DNA of 64,000 nt, taken from positions 11,301,501 to 11,365,500 of the forward strand of contig OX327693.1 of NCBI GenBank assembly GCA_946807835.1, in the 5' to 3' direction. The notes beneath the pieces were generated by a model that saw only the letters and a list, made by a program, of their open reading frames with translations, made no database searches and was not told the origin of the DNA. Shown here in pieces: positions 37,845-50,084 of this stretch. The number at the start of each line of letters is the position of its first letter. The first letter of the stretch is position 1. Position numbers and translations under genes: made by a program. The stretch comes from Ailanthus altissimus (Eukaryota; Streptophyta; Magnoliopsida; Sapindales; Simaroubaceae).

Positions 37845-39460
37845 CCTCTCTCTAATATAAGCGCACGGACACACACATTTTTAGAAGTTGAAATATAAAT
37901 CTTTCGATTCTCCGCAAGTTCCAACAAAAATGGTAAAAGGTCGATTAAATAAAACAAAAGAATTGTAAGTGAACATTTACTTTCGCATTTTTTATTCTTG
38001 AATTTGGTGCACATTTCCAGGAGTTTGTTAAGAATTTAGATGTTCATGAATGGCAGATTTATGTGCATCAAATGCATCCTAAAAGGTCTTTTGTGGTAGT
38101 AGTTGGTGAATGGCGATCAGAAGAAATTATTTTGGAAATGTCAAAATTTTTTTTTGTTAATTAATTTTAACAGGTGGTGTTATCCATTTTTATAGTTGAA
38201 ATTTTATAAATTTAGCATTTGATTTTTGAAGCTGTTGGCATCTTTTTAGAGGTTAATTATCCTTTTCAATTTTTTTTTGTCCAAATTCTTCCCTCATGGT
38301 ATTGATATTTATTTTGACAATGTAGGAGATAAAAGAGAAACTCTATAAAGAGTTACGACATATGGAGATTTTCAAAGAGTTAGAATTTTTGGTATAAAGC
38401 TTCAATTACAATGTGCGGCGAAGCTTCTTATTTTACAATGATAGTGCTAATGTAATTTCTAATTTTATTATTGTGCTGTATAGACATCAGGATATGTGTT
38501 TCTTAATTTATTTTTTATTTATTAGAAATACTTTCAATCAATTTGTAATTTGAATTTGAATTAATGAAAATTTTAATTATTATTAAATAAAGTTATATGA
38601 GTTCACTTTTAGGTTTTAATTAAATTTAAATTATAAATTTTATTATAAATTTTAAATACAGTACGTCAAAAAAAAACTCAATAAACTTCTTATATTATAA
38701 TATTAGAAGTTTGAAAATTTTTGGAAAGCTTTATGATATTATAATATTTAAACTTTCGAATTAAACTTCTAATATCACGTATAAACAAATTTCCCATATA
38801 TAATGATATTAAAAGTTTTTTAATATTATAGTATTAGTAAAATATTGATATTTATTAAAATGACATTAAAATTTTTAGCTCCAATAACACTTATCATTTA
38901 AAACTGTATTAGTAAAACTATTTATTAAAATAAAAATAATGTAAGTGAAGCTGATTGTTGTAGCAGTATTAGGACAAAAACATCTGATTAAGGAATTCAG
39001 GGCTCTCTTTCCTGTGTTGTCTTGTTGGTAGAGGCTACTTTTGTCGCCTTCTCAAATATGTAGTAACTATAGTTGTCGGTGGAGATATTTTTTTAGCAGT
39101 CTTATAAACAGCTCTTTTTAACTTTGTCATAGGAATTTTTACATCTTATTTCACAAGACTTGGGCAAAGCCCTAGACATGTATCTCCAATTTGATCACAT
39201 CACATAATTTTTTCTTCTTTATATTTTGAAAAGGCAACTAAGGAATCCTCTCAATGTGAGGATTCATCTTGATTTTCATTATTTATGGTTATTAAATTCT
39301 TATGTTTTTGCTTTGACTTTGTCACAACAAAAATCTAGCCAAACTTTTTAAAGGAGTTGCCAAAAAAGTTTAGGTGAATTTGTGTGAGTAGTTACGTGGT
39401 AGAATATCATTGTCTGCAGTAATTTTGATAGAATACGTTACATCTAGAAACAAGAAAAAT
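37845..39460. other. Unassigned interval with possible exon scraps
   Basis: No complete gene. Two short plus-strand readings look like exons but match nothing I know. One starts after TTTCCAG at 38021 and reads EFVKNLDVHEWQIYVHQMHP onward to about 38145. The other starts after ATGTAG at 38327 and runs about 70 bp. A GTAAGT donor-like site lies at 37967. From 38560 to 38960 the sequence is very AT-rich with inverted copies of AAACTTCTAATAT near 38690-38775. Confidence 0.3.
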
Positions 39461-39545
39461 TAGGCTTACTCAGTGGGTCTAAACGCCTTATCCTCTGAGT
39501 TTGAGAGTCGAGTCCCTTGCACTTTTGAAGATCACTAGTGTAAAG
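39460..39545 (+). repeat. Possible tRNA-derived SINE head
   Basis: TTACTCAGTGGG at about 39465 resembles an RNA polymerase III A box, and GAGTCGAGTCCC at about 39509 resembles a B box, some 33-45 bp apart as in tRNA-derived SINEs. I cannot fold it into a tRNA cloverleaf and see no clear tail or target duplication, so this is tentative. Confidence 0.3.
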
Positions 39546-40615
39546 GACTCAGTGTTGTAAATTTGCTCTTGTTTTATTTTGAATTCTTTAAATTGAATAA
39601 ATCCAAGTCTTAGTATTTAAGAAGCGTGAGAGCTATATTTGCATAGTATTTAATGGAGAAACACAATATAATAGATATAATAGATGTATTTAGGTTGATT
39701 TGGATTGGTTTAAGGTGAGCTTTATGCTCAAATGGAGTCTTAGACTGTAAGAAAACCAAATTCTTATTATTTGAGAAAACTTATCTCTTTGATGCTTTTC
39801 GATTTTTAATTTGTTGTCTGGGAATGGAAGACTTATGAGATGTTGAAGAATGTGCTTGTACATGAAGGCTTGACAAAGGACGAGGGAACGAAAGAATAAT
39901 ACGTGAAAAAGTCCATTTTATAGTATTAGAGGTTTGTATTTGAGTTAAGCACCTTCTTGACCCCTAATTCTTTTCATTTATTGAATTATCGTTTGGATAA
40001 TATGAAAAGAAATTATTTTTCTTATATTTATCTTAACAAATAAGATAATTAATTACAAAATTGTTATTCATTCTTTTTTATTAAATAAAATACCTTATTT
40101 AAATATAAATAAATATTTGTTCTAAAAGGACTTTTTAAAGGCCAAACACTACTTTTTATGGGCTCATGTTTATATTATTCTAGCCATAATTCGTATTATT
40201 GGATTAAAAAATTTTAAAGTAACACTTTACTTAGGGGCCACTATATATTAGATCTTACTTAATATAATCTTAAGCCTATCAAATTTTATTCATTGATTGA
40301 TCACATAATTTACAGTTGCATGCTCGTATTTATAGCAAAAATCATTGGTATCATGCTTAACCAAAGAATGACACTTAACCATGAGCTAGATAATGAATTA
40401 CCAAACGGTTGATTATGTGTTGCAAAGATACGAGGAAATGTGGAAAGATGTAATTCTCATAACATAGAAAATGAGCTATTGGACTTTCTTAGTTTGACTC
40501 AATTATCTTAAATATCCTCTTAATTTAAAATTACCTGAAAAACCCTTTTTGATACAAAAACAGTTTAATTAAGGGGTGTTTAAGGCATAAAATACCCTTT
40601 GATGGGGTATTTCAA
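39546..40615. other. Unassigned AT-rich interval
   Basis: No gene, repeat boundary or RNA gene could be supported. Confidence 0.5.
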
Positions 40616-41185
40616 ATAGTTTTAAAACCCAATTGCTGATGCCGCGACACAACCAAACCCTCGTTGCAGTGACATTCCTACAGATTCCCAGCACCTATTC
40701 TAGAAACTCAGTGCCACGGTGCAACCTACCCTATACTGCAGTGAGATCTAAGTAGGCATCCAGGAGCCATTCCTAAACCTCAATTTTGAGACATTGACAT
40801 CCATCTTTCTGACGCTGCTGCTAGTCCTATCCCACGTTGCAACGCCATTCCTGCCACTACCCAAAGGCCAAACCCGAACCTCAATGTTGTGGCGCCACCT
40901 ACCATACATTACAGTACCACCATCCATGCTCCCAATGTCGTGGCTTCATCAATCCATTGCCGATCACCATTCTTGCAGATTCCTATGACCAAATCTAGAA
41001 ACTCGCCGCCATGACAAGCAAATCCAGAGTGGTGCCAACCACTCCTCGCTATGGCATTGATACATAGATTCTTGACACCGTGGCGCCAACTATCCTACGC
41101 TATAGCGCCATTTCTACAAACACTTAAGATCTAATCCAATATTTAGATGCCGTGATACCACCCATCTCTCGTCGTGGTGCCACTT
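40616..41185. repeat. Degenerate GC-rich repeat block
   Basis: Loosely repeated phrases such as GTTGTGGCGCCACC, GACACCGTGGCGCC and GCCGTGATACCACCC recur every 60-90 bp. The block is clearly richer in G and C than its surroundings. The style resembles the GC-rich segments in the E4 LTRs (30190-30350, 37200-37410), so it may be a decayed LTR part, possibly in reverse orientation. The open frame at 40794-40988 is not credible as a gene. Confidence 0.45.
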
Positions 41186-41389
41186 CAACTTTTTTAGAAT
41201 CCAAGCTTCTAACTGATTTTTCTCCTCGTCGATGTTCTTCTTGGCCCAGAAAGCTTCCATGTCATCTTTAAGATTACGAGATAAACCATTTTAAGCTTCT
41301 CGCTCTAAACCCTTCATCTTCTACAGTTATGTTTAGCATGCTTCGACTAATCTTTACCTACACCCATCTCTTTCATCTCTACAAGACTT

Positions 41390-42961
41390 TTATTAATATT
41401 GTTTCTCACTTGGTTGAACCAGCAATATATAAACAGGCTTGCCATAATCCATAATAGGTTGCCACAACGAATGATAAAATCTTAGCCTTTATAGAAAATC
41501 ATACCTAGAGCATAGTTCTTTTATCTCTTAGTCATTGACCCATCAGTTGTAAATGGGTGTACAAAATCAAGTAAAACTCTAATGGGTCAATTGAGCATTG
41601 TGAAGCTCGCCTTATAGCTAAAGTTGTACTCATTGCGAGGGTATTAATTACACTAAGACTTTTGCTACTATGGCAAAGTTAACTACTTTCTGGTGTTTCT
41701 TGACTATAGCTTTTATTTGTCATTGGCCTCTTCATTGGATGGGTATCCAAAATGCTTTCCTTTATGGAGATTTGACTGTGAAGGTCTATATGACTCCTCC
41801 ACTGGGTTTTTGTGGACAAAATGAGCAAAACTTGGTTTGTCAACTCTATAAATCCCTTTATAGATTAAAACAAGCCTCATAGATTTGGTTTCACAAGTTT
41901 TTTATTACAATCCAAAAGTTTAGTTTTTGAAAATCATAAGCACACTATTCTTCATTCACCAAGGTTAATGATGATTCTCTCACTGTTATCTTTCTTTATG
42001 TTAATGACGTGATCATCACCGACAATAATAAAAAGATAATACAAGAGGTAAATGACTTTATGGCAAGTTATTTTCAAATTAAGAATTTTAGTCATTTAAA
42101 GTACTTCCTTTAGAATAGAAGTTGCTTAACTAGAGTAGGAATTTCTATTAACCAACAAAAATATGCACTTGGTATACTAGAGAAGGTTAAACTTCTAAAT
42201 GCCAAACCTACAAAGTTTCTCATGAAACAAAATTCTAAGCTTGCTTTTAATAAAGAAGAGTTGCTTAGTTATCCACGTAACTTTTGTGAGTTAATTTGAA
42301 AGTTGATTTATCTTACCATTACTAGATTATACATTACTTATTCAGTCAACACTCTTAGTCAATTTATGCAACAACCCTACAAAAAAAACACATCTAGAAG
42401 CAATACATTAGGTGTTATGCTACTTGAAAAATGCTTTGGCACATGGTCTTTTATTTTCTTCATATGAAAAGCTTTTGTTGATAAGCTTTTGTGATGTAGA
42501 ATAGGCTGGATGTTCAGATACACGATATCAATTACCAGCTATTGTGTTTTTCTTAATAATTCACTTATTTAATAGAAAAGTAAGAAATAAGTCACAGTGT
42601 CCCAGTCCTCAACAGAGTTTAAGTATAGGTCCATGGTATTGATTACTTGCGAGTTAGCTTAGTTATAATACTTATTAACAAATTTATAGGTACCTCACTT
42701 ATAATTAGCTCAATTTTTTTGTGACAACTAAGTAGCAATTTATATTTCTGCTAACCCTGTCTTTCGTTAGAGGAAAAAATACATTGAGATAGATTGCCAT
42801 ACACTCCATGAATGGATATAAATAGGGAGCTTAAGACTTCTTTCGTAGAAAGTAAGAAACAAGTTGCCTACCTATTTACTAAGTCATTGGGTCAAGTTGC
42901 TTTCTTCTTTATATTTGGCAAGTTGTGAGTTCTTAACGTTAACTCTCCAACTTGAAGGGAG
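41390..42961 (+). pseudogene. E5: 5'-truncated Copia pol (RT and RNase H)
   Basis: Plus-strand Copia RT begins near 41400 and includes CKWVYKIK near 41550, then 41670-41882 with GIQNAFLYGDLTVKVYM and YKSLYRLKQAS. The catalytic loop near 41997 reads LYVNDVIIT, so one Asp of YVDD has become Asn. RNase H remains run to about 42900, ending in VAYLFTKSLGQ. Stops and frame changes are common. Protease, integrase, gag and a 5' LTR are missing, and the sequence left of it is the GC-rich block, so the element is truncated or its left part is unrecognisable. Confidence 0.82.
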
Positions 42962-43204
42962 TGTCATAAGAGGAAATAAATAAATTGTTTCCATACTTTT
43001 GGTATTTGGTCAATAGCCTTTATTCAAATGTTTCTCCATTTTTGGTATTTGGTCAATACCCTTTACTTTTGTATATAATTATCTAGTTGTGTTTTTTTTT
43101 TCTTTATAAATACAAGGATGTCTTTATATATATAATACTTTATTTTGTAATTAAGACACAACCTTTACTAAAATTTCTTTCTTCTTCTTTCATTTTTTGT
43201 GACA
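42962..43204 (+). repeat. 3' LTR of E5 (243 bp)
   Basis: A purine-rich tract AACTTGAAGGGAG (42949-42961) precedes TGTCATAAGAGG; the segment ends TTTTTTGTGACA. The ends TGTCA and TGACA form a short inverted repeat, as expected for an LTR. A TTTGGTATTTGGTCAATA phrase is repeated at 43000 and 43040. No 5' partner lies in the window. Confidence 0.72.
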
Positions 43205-44329
43205 CCACTTAAAAGAGAAGCAAATAAATATATATCCACAAGTAACGTTAATATTTTCATTTAATTCACATTTATAAAAAGGATAGGATTTGTAGTATAT
43301 AATATGCATTACTTGATACATTGGTATAAGAATACATTTAAAAGAGCAGTATATGTTATTATTTGTGGATAAAACCCATCATGTCGCATCATGGAAACTA
43401 GTACACAAGCAGATCTGAAGCTTCTTATAATATTACTATTAGAGATAATATTTAGAAATTAGAAAGCACCCATGGTGAGATGATTTATCTTTCACCAATG
43501 GAGTATAACTAATTTGTTTCACTAATTAAGTGGTATGACTCATCCAACATATTACTAATTTGATCTTAATTAGTCATCATCTTTCGTTAGCCAAAATATT
43601 ATATAAGCATGGTTTCTTTGTGAGTAAGAAGAATGCAAAAATAATCATACGCACAAAGCAAGCAATGAAAACCTCGGCCTCAGCTCCTACAGATCAAAGC
43701 TAGGCCATACAAAAAAAGGAAAGGTAAGAAGCCTCAAGGAAAAGCGGTTGAGCAACCGAGAAGAGCTACTAGACTAAAAGACGCAAGGAAGCAAGTAAAA
43801 AGGGGAGAGAAATATGACTTTATAAAGTCGATAGTCTGGTAGGTATCTTGTAGGCAAACATTCCAATATACCAAGTGAGATTGAGGTATTTGCAAGAAAG
43901 AATATGCATGAAAAACAAAAACAAAATAAAATAAAACAAAAGTAAGAAAAGTAATTCCTACTCACTTGGGGCTTCGGATAGAGAAGGCATAACTCCATCA
44001 GCTTTATCACCCTCTCTTAATTATCCATGTGGCACTTGATAACATTTATTCCTTTAACAGAAAACCTTCTCTATCCAAAGGATTTACATATCATCTTAGC
44101 CAATGAAAAATTCTACTGATTGGCTCGAAGAAATTTTTTCTTGACTAGAAAAATTCGTTTCTTGCTTTCCCCATCTTTGAGAACCTCTACACTAACCTTT
44201 TGATCCCTTTATTCATAAACAAAGCTCATAGGATCTAAAGTGGAGTCTTGCTATAAGTCGAGCTTGAAATGAAAGTCCAATGGATAAAGGCTTAGACAGG
44301 AGCGATATATGACCTTTCTTATGTAAAGA
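43205..44329. other. Unassigned interval upstream of E6 integrase
   Basis: No credible gene. It could include decayed pol of E6 upstream of the integrase, but I could not recognise RT or RNase H motifs. Confidence 0.4.
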
Positions 44330-45208
44330 TGTATATTTCTTTGTTATAAGATGTGATAGGTGCCAAAGAGTAGGAAACATATCAAAGAATCAAGAAATGC
44401 CCCTACAAAGCATGTTAGAGGTTGAAATTTTTACGTATAGAGGATTGACTTCATGGGGCCATTTACTCCATTAAATGGTCAAAAATACATTCTATTGGTT
44501 ATGGACTATGTATCCAAATGGATTAAAGAAGTAACCTTGCCGATAAATGACACAAAGGTGGTGCTGTAATTTCTAAGAAAGAATATATTCACCTGCTTCG
44601 ATACACTACGTGCAATTGTTAGTGATGAAGTGTCACATTTTTGTAACAAATCATTCTCCGCCTTGCTTAAAAAATATAGAGTTAATCACAAGATTTCTAC
44701 CGCCTATCATCCGCAAACAAATGGGCAAGCTGAGGTATCTAATCGAGAAGGGAAAAGAATCCTTGAAAAAATAGTCAAGCTAAATCACAAAGATTAGGCA
44801 ATGAGGCTAAATGATGCACGGACATATCGCACAGCACTCAAAATGCCTGTTGGTACTTCATCATATCGGTTGATATTTGTCAAAGTATGTCATTTGCCAA
44901 TAGAGCTCAGACATAAGGCCTATTGGGTAACCAAGTCCTTAAATTTTGACTTGCAGGCTATTAGAGAGAAATGAATGTTGCAGCTAAATGAATTGGATGA
45001 ATTTTGGCTACAAGCATATGAAAATGCCAAGTTCTACAAGGAAAAAGTGAAAAGATTTCATGACAAAAGGATAGTGTAGCGCTCGTTTGAACCCAATCAA
45101 CGGGTACTATTGTTTAATTTCTAACTCAAGCTATTTTCCAGAAAACTTAAATCTAGATGGTTCGGTCTATTTAGAGTAGCCATAGAGCTATTGATATTGA
45201 AGATGAAG
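44330..45208 (+). pseudogene. E6 Athila-type integrase, 5' part
   Basis: Plus-strand Gypsy integrase. A CDRC-like zinc-binding end lies near 44350, then the core with FMGPFTPLNGQKYILLVMDY near 44450 and a stop near 44567. RAIVSDEVSHFCNKSFSALL follows near 44610, with Glu-Val where the catalytic Asp-Gly is usual, then TAYHPQTNGQAEVSNREGKR near 44700. The C-terminal part reaches an IELLILKMK or AIDIEDE reading at 45208 and is interrupted by a solo LTR. It resembles the E3 integrase but is a different copy. Inactive. Confidence 0.85.
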
Positions 45209-48037
45209 TATAGTAACCAATATCTACAACCGATAAGAATATGTATTTATATATATATAAATATATATATTTTATTTGTATGTGGGTGATCCTTGATTTT
45301 TTATATTGTTATTAGTAGTGTTTTTATAAGTTAAGGATATACTATTAGTATTGGGTTTATTTGTAAGACTTTAGATTTATTTTAGGGACCAAATTGTAAT
45401 ACTTTGAAAGTTTTAGAGGCAAATTTGTAAATATTAAAAATTTACCTCTTAGTATAAAAATACACTTTTGAAACCCTAATTTGCTCATTTTTGGGTCGAG
45501 CTATCCCTTTAGAGAGAGAGAAGAGAGAAATAGAGAGGAGAGAAAGAGAAGAAGAAAAAAAAAAGAAATTAGAATTTTGAGTTTCAAGAGGTATATCATA
45601 CCTATTTCTCAATTTATTGGTATTAATTAAGTTAATTCCTTTAAGTTTTGATTTCTGGAAATATGTATAATTGAGGAGTTGATGTGTATTTGGTAAGATC
45701 TTATGAGAATTGATGATGATCTATAAGATAGCTTGATAAATCATGATGAATTGTGAAATTTCTGCTTGATAGTCTCTTGATCCAGTAATTTTATAAATTT
45801 TTGTGATTCGATTTTGGTTTTTAATTTTGAGTATATTAAATTAGACATGTTTAGGATCATCTGAAACTTTGAATCGATTCAAAGTTCCAGAAATTGAATT
45901 TTTTGTAAATTTATCAAAATGACCCTGAAATTCTAGAAATTTCCTGTGTAAACAGTATGATACAGTGACAAATAATTTTTTTCATACTGAATAATCTTAA
46001 AAAATTACGAATTTGTGGAATATGATAAGTGTATATGTCTAATATGATATACTCAGAATTGAGAATTTAGATCAATGTGGTTGAAGTGTTATGATTTTCT
46101 AAAGTATATCAGCTTATTGCAGTATTTGATTAACAGATTTTCAAAGCTAGAGAATAAAATAGTTTTAAATTATTTTTGGCAGTTATTTTGAAGTGAAATA
46201 TTTATCATGAATTGGAATATGTGTCAAGAGTATTTCTATAGTAGTTTTATAATTTTTGAGTTGGTATATGATTTTATAAAATTAGGAGATTGAATATTGT
46301 TCAATAAGTATCTTAATCCTGTCAGGTTAGTAGTTTGGATTCGATGGTGTGTATGGAGTGGATTGTGTAAGAATTTTGTTATAATATTTATATATAGGAA
46401 GGATATATGAGTCAAGAATGATATATTCTGATTTTGGAGTAATTGGACATCATTTGATGTATTAGAAAAGTTTGTTAAGTGTAAGTGGTCAGAATGACAG
46501 GTTTTGAGAAACTAAGTATTTAGACTAATTTGATGCGATAAATGCATTGTGTATAATTTTGTAAGTTATTTAAAGTATTTTGTGTGAATTGTGAGGCTTA
46601 TGAAAGGATTAATCTCCATTGATAGGTTAAGAAGATTTAAGCTTTGTAGCTGAAAGTGCTAAGAGGTAAGTATACTAGACTTTTTACTGAAATCACAATA
46701 AATGTAGTAATTGTTTTGTAAGATTTTGTAAATGTGGTTAGGAATATGTTTATGTTATGTCAAAGTATATTTTAATCTGAAATGTGATGATATGTATTAA
46801 TGAATGTGAGCATGGACATACATGACATACATATGTTTTTTAAAGTGAGCTTTCAAAGAGAGCTTTTGAAGTGTAATATATCCATGAGAAATATTTTGTG
46901 TTTTGAGGGTACTTGAACTCACTGTTGACTTAGTAGGTATTTTATGTGATTTGTGGAGCCTTTGTGTGTGGCATTTCCTTCGGAATTGGTATATGTTATG
47001 TGTTCCGTATGTAAGGAGGATTCTATTGGTACCTAAAGGAAGAGTAAGTCATCACATTTGTGTGGTGGCGTATTGGTGCATGTGAGAGGACTCACCGATG
47101 ATCAGGGTGAGGGTTTGGCTTTTACCTTCGGGCATGAGCATTATATATGCGTAATTTAAAAATCTCACTTGTACTATTTCTCTCATACGATATGTCACCT
47201 ACGAGTGACATTTGGCTCATTATGTGATATGTAATATGTAAGTCCTACTAAGTAGTAGTTGAGTAATGGTATTCCTATTATATGTTTTGAAAGAATGTGT
47301 AAGCGCTTACATGACATGAGATTTGATAAGATTATGATTTTAATTTATCACAGCATATCATACACATGCATTGTGTACATATATGTATTTGTATTTTGAT
47401 ATATGAAAAACTAGTATGCTTACTGAGTTTTATACTCATTATAGTTTATGGTGATTTCAGGTAAATAAGGTACATGTGTGCTTAGCGGATTTGGCAAGGC
47501 TTTTGCTATTTCTTGGGTTCCCTAAGTTGCTAGGTTGCTAAGTGTTTCATTTGGGGACACATAGATATGATATTTGATTTGTCCCTATTGAATAAATACT
47601 TATGTATTATTTTATTGTGTGTGGATTGGATTTGGTTTAAGTTTCATAAAGTGTGGTTATTGGATGATTTTAAGTAAGAATTTGCAATGAATATATTCTG
47701 GGCTCCCGGTAACAAAGTTGCTACTGGTGACGTAGAGAGTGTTAATCTCTAAGAAAACTCTGCGTATCTCCGGTTTAATAATTGTCCCAGTCATAATTCA
47801 ATTTCTATAATTCTGAAAGAAATTGAAATGAATGTTTAAATATGTTCAATAGAGGATTATATGTATATGTTAGATTATGGGTTGATTTTCTTTAATGTTG
47901 AACTTACTAGCAACTTGCTAAGGATTCCTGTGTTGAATTAAAGTTTGAATTTTTGTGTAATATTATTTATGGGTGCACATTTTTGAATGAATGTAAGTGA
48001 TGTCGTGTGTCGAATCTTTTAGGTCTGGGGCGTGACA
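45209..48037 (+). mobile_element. Solo LTR E (2.8 kb) inside E6 integrase
   Basis: Flanked by TGAAG at 45204-45208 and TGAAG at 48038-48042, a perfect 5 bp duplication. Starts TATAGTAACC, probably a mutated TG, and ends GGTCTGGGGCGTGACA. Its length and the GGGGCGTGACA end resemble LTRs of Tekay/Del-type Gypsy elements, which is inference. Removing it and one TGAAG restores the integrase reading frame. No gene inside; the open frame at 46903-47085 is chance. Orientation is set only by that end resemblance. Confidence 0.82.
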
Positions 48038-48042
48038 TGAAG

Positions 48043-48190
48043 TATCAAGAAGGATTTTTAAGGTGAATGGCCAACGACTCAAATATTACTATAGAGGAGA
48101 ATTTAACTGCCAAAAGACTTTCGTTATATTGGTGGAACTAGAGTGAATTTCAAGCACAACGTTTAACTAGAGATGAAAAATCAAGCGCAA
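48043..48190 (+). pseudogene. E6 integrase C-terminal tail
   Basis: Reads [17 protein letters not shown], the C-terminal tail found at the end of Athila pol (E3 has [11 protein letters not shown]). It continues the frame of 45208 once the solo LTR is removed, and stops soon after. Confidence 0.82.
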
Positions 48191-48956
48191 CCCAAAGTAA
48201 TTATGTGTTTAATTAATTTTGGTGTTTTTTGTTTTTGCAAAAAAAAAAATTAGGTTGTTAAAAAAAATAGTAATAATAATAAATTTGTGGTGAAAAAAAA
48301 AAGGTGTTTATTTTTGTTATTTAAAAAAACAAATGAAAAAAGAAAATGAGGAATATGTGCCTTTGGTGCCTTTTCCAATAAGTAAGCATTGTAATGCTGG
48401 CATGCCAGCACCACATCGCTACAATAGATTGGGCATAAGGGGGCAATTTCCCCTAATTTTTTTTTTCTCTCTTTCTCTAACCTTAAAACACTCTCAACTC
48501 TCACTATTCATAAACTAAAATCTGCCTTCAACATTCAAATTCCAACATCAAAACACCATAAAGGCACACTATAAACATCATTTCATATACTTAAATATAA
48601 AAAAATTTCATCAAATTGCATCTCCCACCAAAATTGACAAATCATCCCAATTCCAAAATCGGTGGCTTCATTAAAAAAAGGAAGCATTCATGTCTCTAAT
48701 CTCTTATTTCACATATATGCTTTCATTATTTTAATTCCATTATGTAATTTTTGGATCATTTTATGAATAATGAAATAAAGATTTTGTGTGTGGCCTTGAT
48801 TGTTGATTGATATTATTGTTGGAATTGTGGAAACTTAGTTCATTGATTTTTGAGTGTAGAAATCATTAAACGAGGAAGTTGAGTTTTGGATGTTGTGAAA
48901 TTTAAGACGATTGGAAAATGAATTTTTTTTTTAACAATAGTTGTTTCATTGGAAAT
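48191..48956 (+). other. Non-coding spacer between E6 pol and env-like ORF
   Basis: A-rich and T-rich runs at 48240-48330 and 48456-48470, no credible coding sequence. The frame at 48250-48504 is low-complexity. Confidence 0.5.
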
Positions 48957-50084
48957 ATGGCACCTAAGAAAATGAAAAGAAATAAAACAGCATCACCTAG
49001 TTTTGATAACAGCAAACTCGTCTTTTTAGAAGCATCTGAATGTTGTGCTAAGTCGATAGTTAAACGGTCGGCTATTCCAGAGAGAGGATTTAACCTTCCG
49101 AAGGGAAGTTACCCTAGTATAAAAAGAATTATTGAGTCTAGGGGATGGTAAAATTTATGCACATAACCAGGGTTAGCTATACTTTCAGTCTTGCAAGAAT
49201 TCTATGTTAATTAATGTCTAGGAACATTCAAATTTGATGGTATATATAAGGGATAGAAGCATTATGATAGACAATGAAAGTATCAACTAGTTCTTTAGCA
49301 TACCATCAATCAGAGATGATGATTTTCACAAGTTGTTGCAAGAGCTGAATTATGAGGTAATTATCAAACATTTGTGCACCATAGAAGTAGAATGGAAAAT
49401 GTTTGGTTCTTTTCTTGTATCTTTTTCAGCAAAATAAATGGGCAAGGATGAGAAAATATGGCATTAATTTATTGGGGCACTGCTAATTCCTATTACACAT
49501 TCCAATAGTGTAAATAAAAAACATGCCATCTTGTTATATGCAATAATGACAGGAAAATTCATTGATGTTGGGCAGGTTATCAAGAACAGCATTCTTCGTT
49601 GCAGCGAGAGTAAAAAACTAAGGTTATCCTATCCATTTCTCATCACTGAATTATGTGCTCAAGCTGATGTTAAATGAAGTCCTTTAGAGGAGATGTTATA
49701 CCCTAACCAAGCTATAACCTCCAGTATAGTTACTATAATGCACACTAGTGTAAGCCAGCGTGGCCATATTTCTAGAGCACCCAAGCTACCATCTTTGCAA
49801 GCATCATCTTCTTTTAAACTCATAGCAGTGCAGACAAAATTAAGAAGTATATGGAGGCACATCACCAGCAGTTCATTGCTCATCAAGAATGGTGTGCTCA
49901 ATAGGTTGCTATACAAGTAGCTCATTTTGGGATAAATATTTCTTCACTCCCACAGCATCCAGCTTTCACTGCACTGTTACCAACTAATATTAATGATGAT
50001 AATAATGATGACCTCAATACTGAAGAAGAAGATACTGAAAGAAGTAGCGATGATAAGGATTTGACAACAATAAACGATGACTAA
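48957..50084 (+). pseudogene. E6 Athila env-like ORF relic
   Basis: Athila elements carry a third ORF after pol, called env-like and annotated as a putative plant transposon protein domain; its function is unproven. Here it starts with MAPKKMKRNK at 48957, then AIPERGFNLPKGSYPSIKRI and ESRGW before a stop at 49149. The family pattern continues downstream in shifting frames, for example LLYAIMTGKSIDVGQVI near 49540 and LSYPFLITELCAQADV near 49640. It ends in an acidic tail rich in Asp, Glu and Asn, with the stop at 50082-50084. Many stops and frameshifts make it inactive. I recognised it from memory of the family, not from a search. Confidence 0.75.

Noticed and set aside
40794..40988. 64-codon plus-strand frame in the GC-rich block
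   Set aside because: No domain, no context, and composition explained by the degenerate repeat.
46903..47085. 60-codon plus-strand frame
   Set aside because: Lies inside solo LTR E, with no similarity to any family I know and no supporting context.
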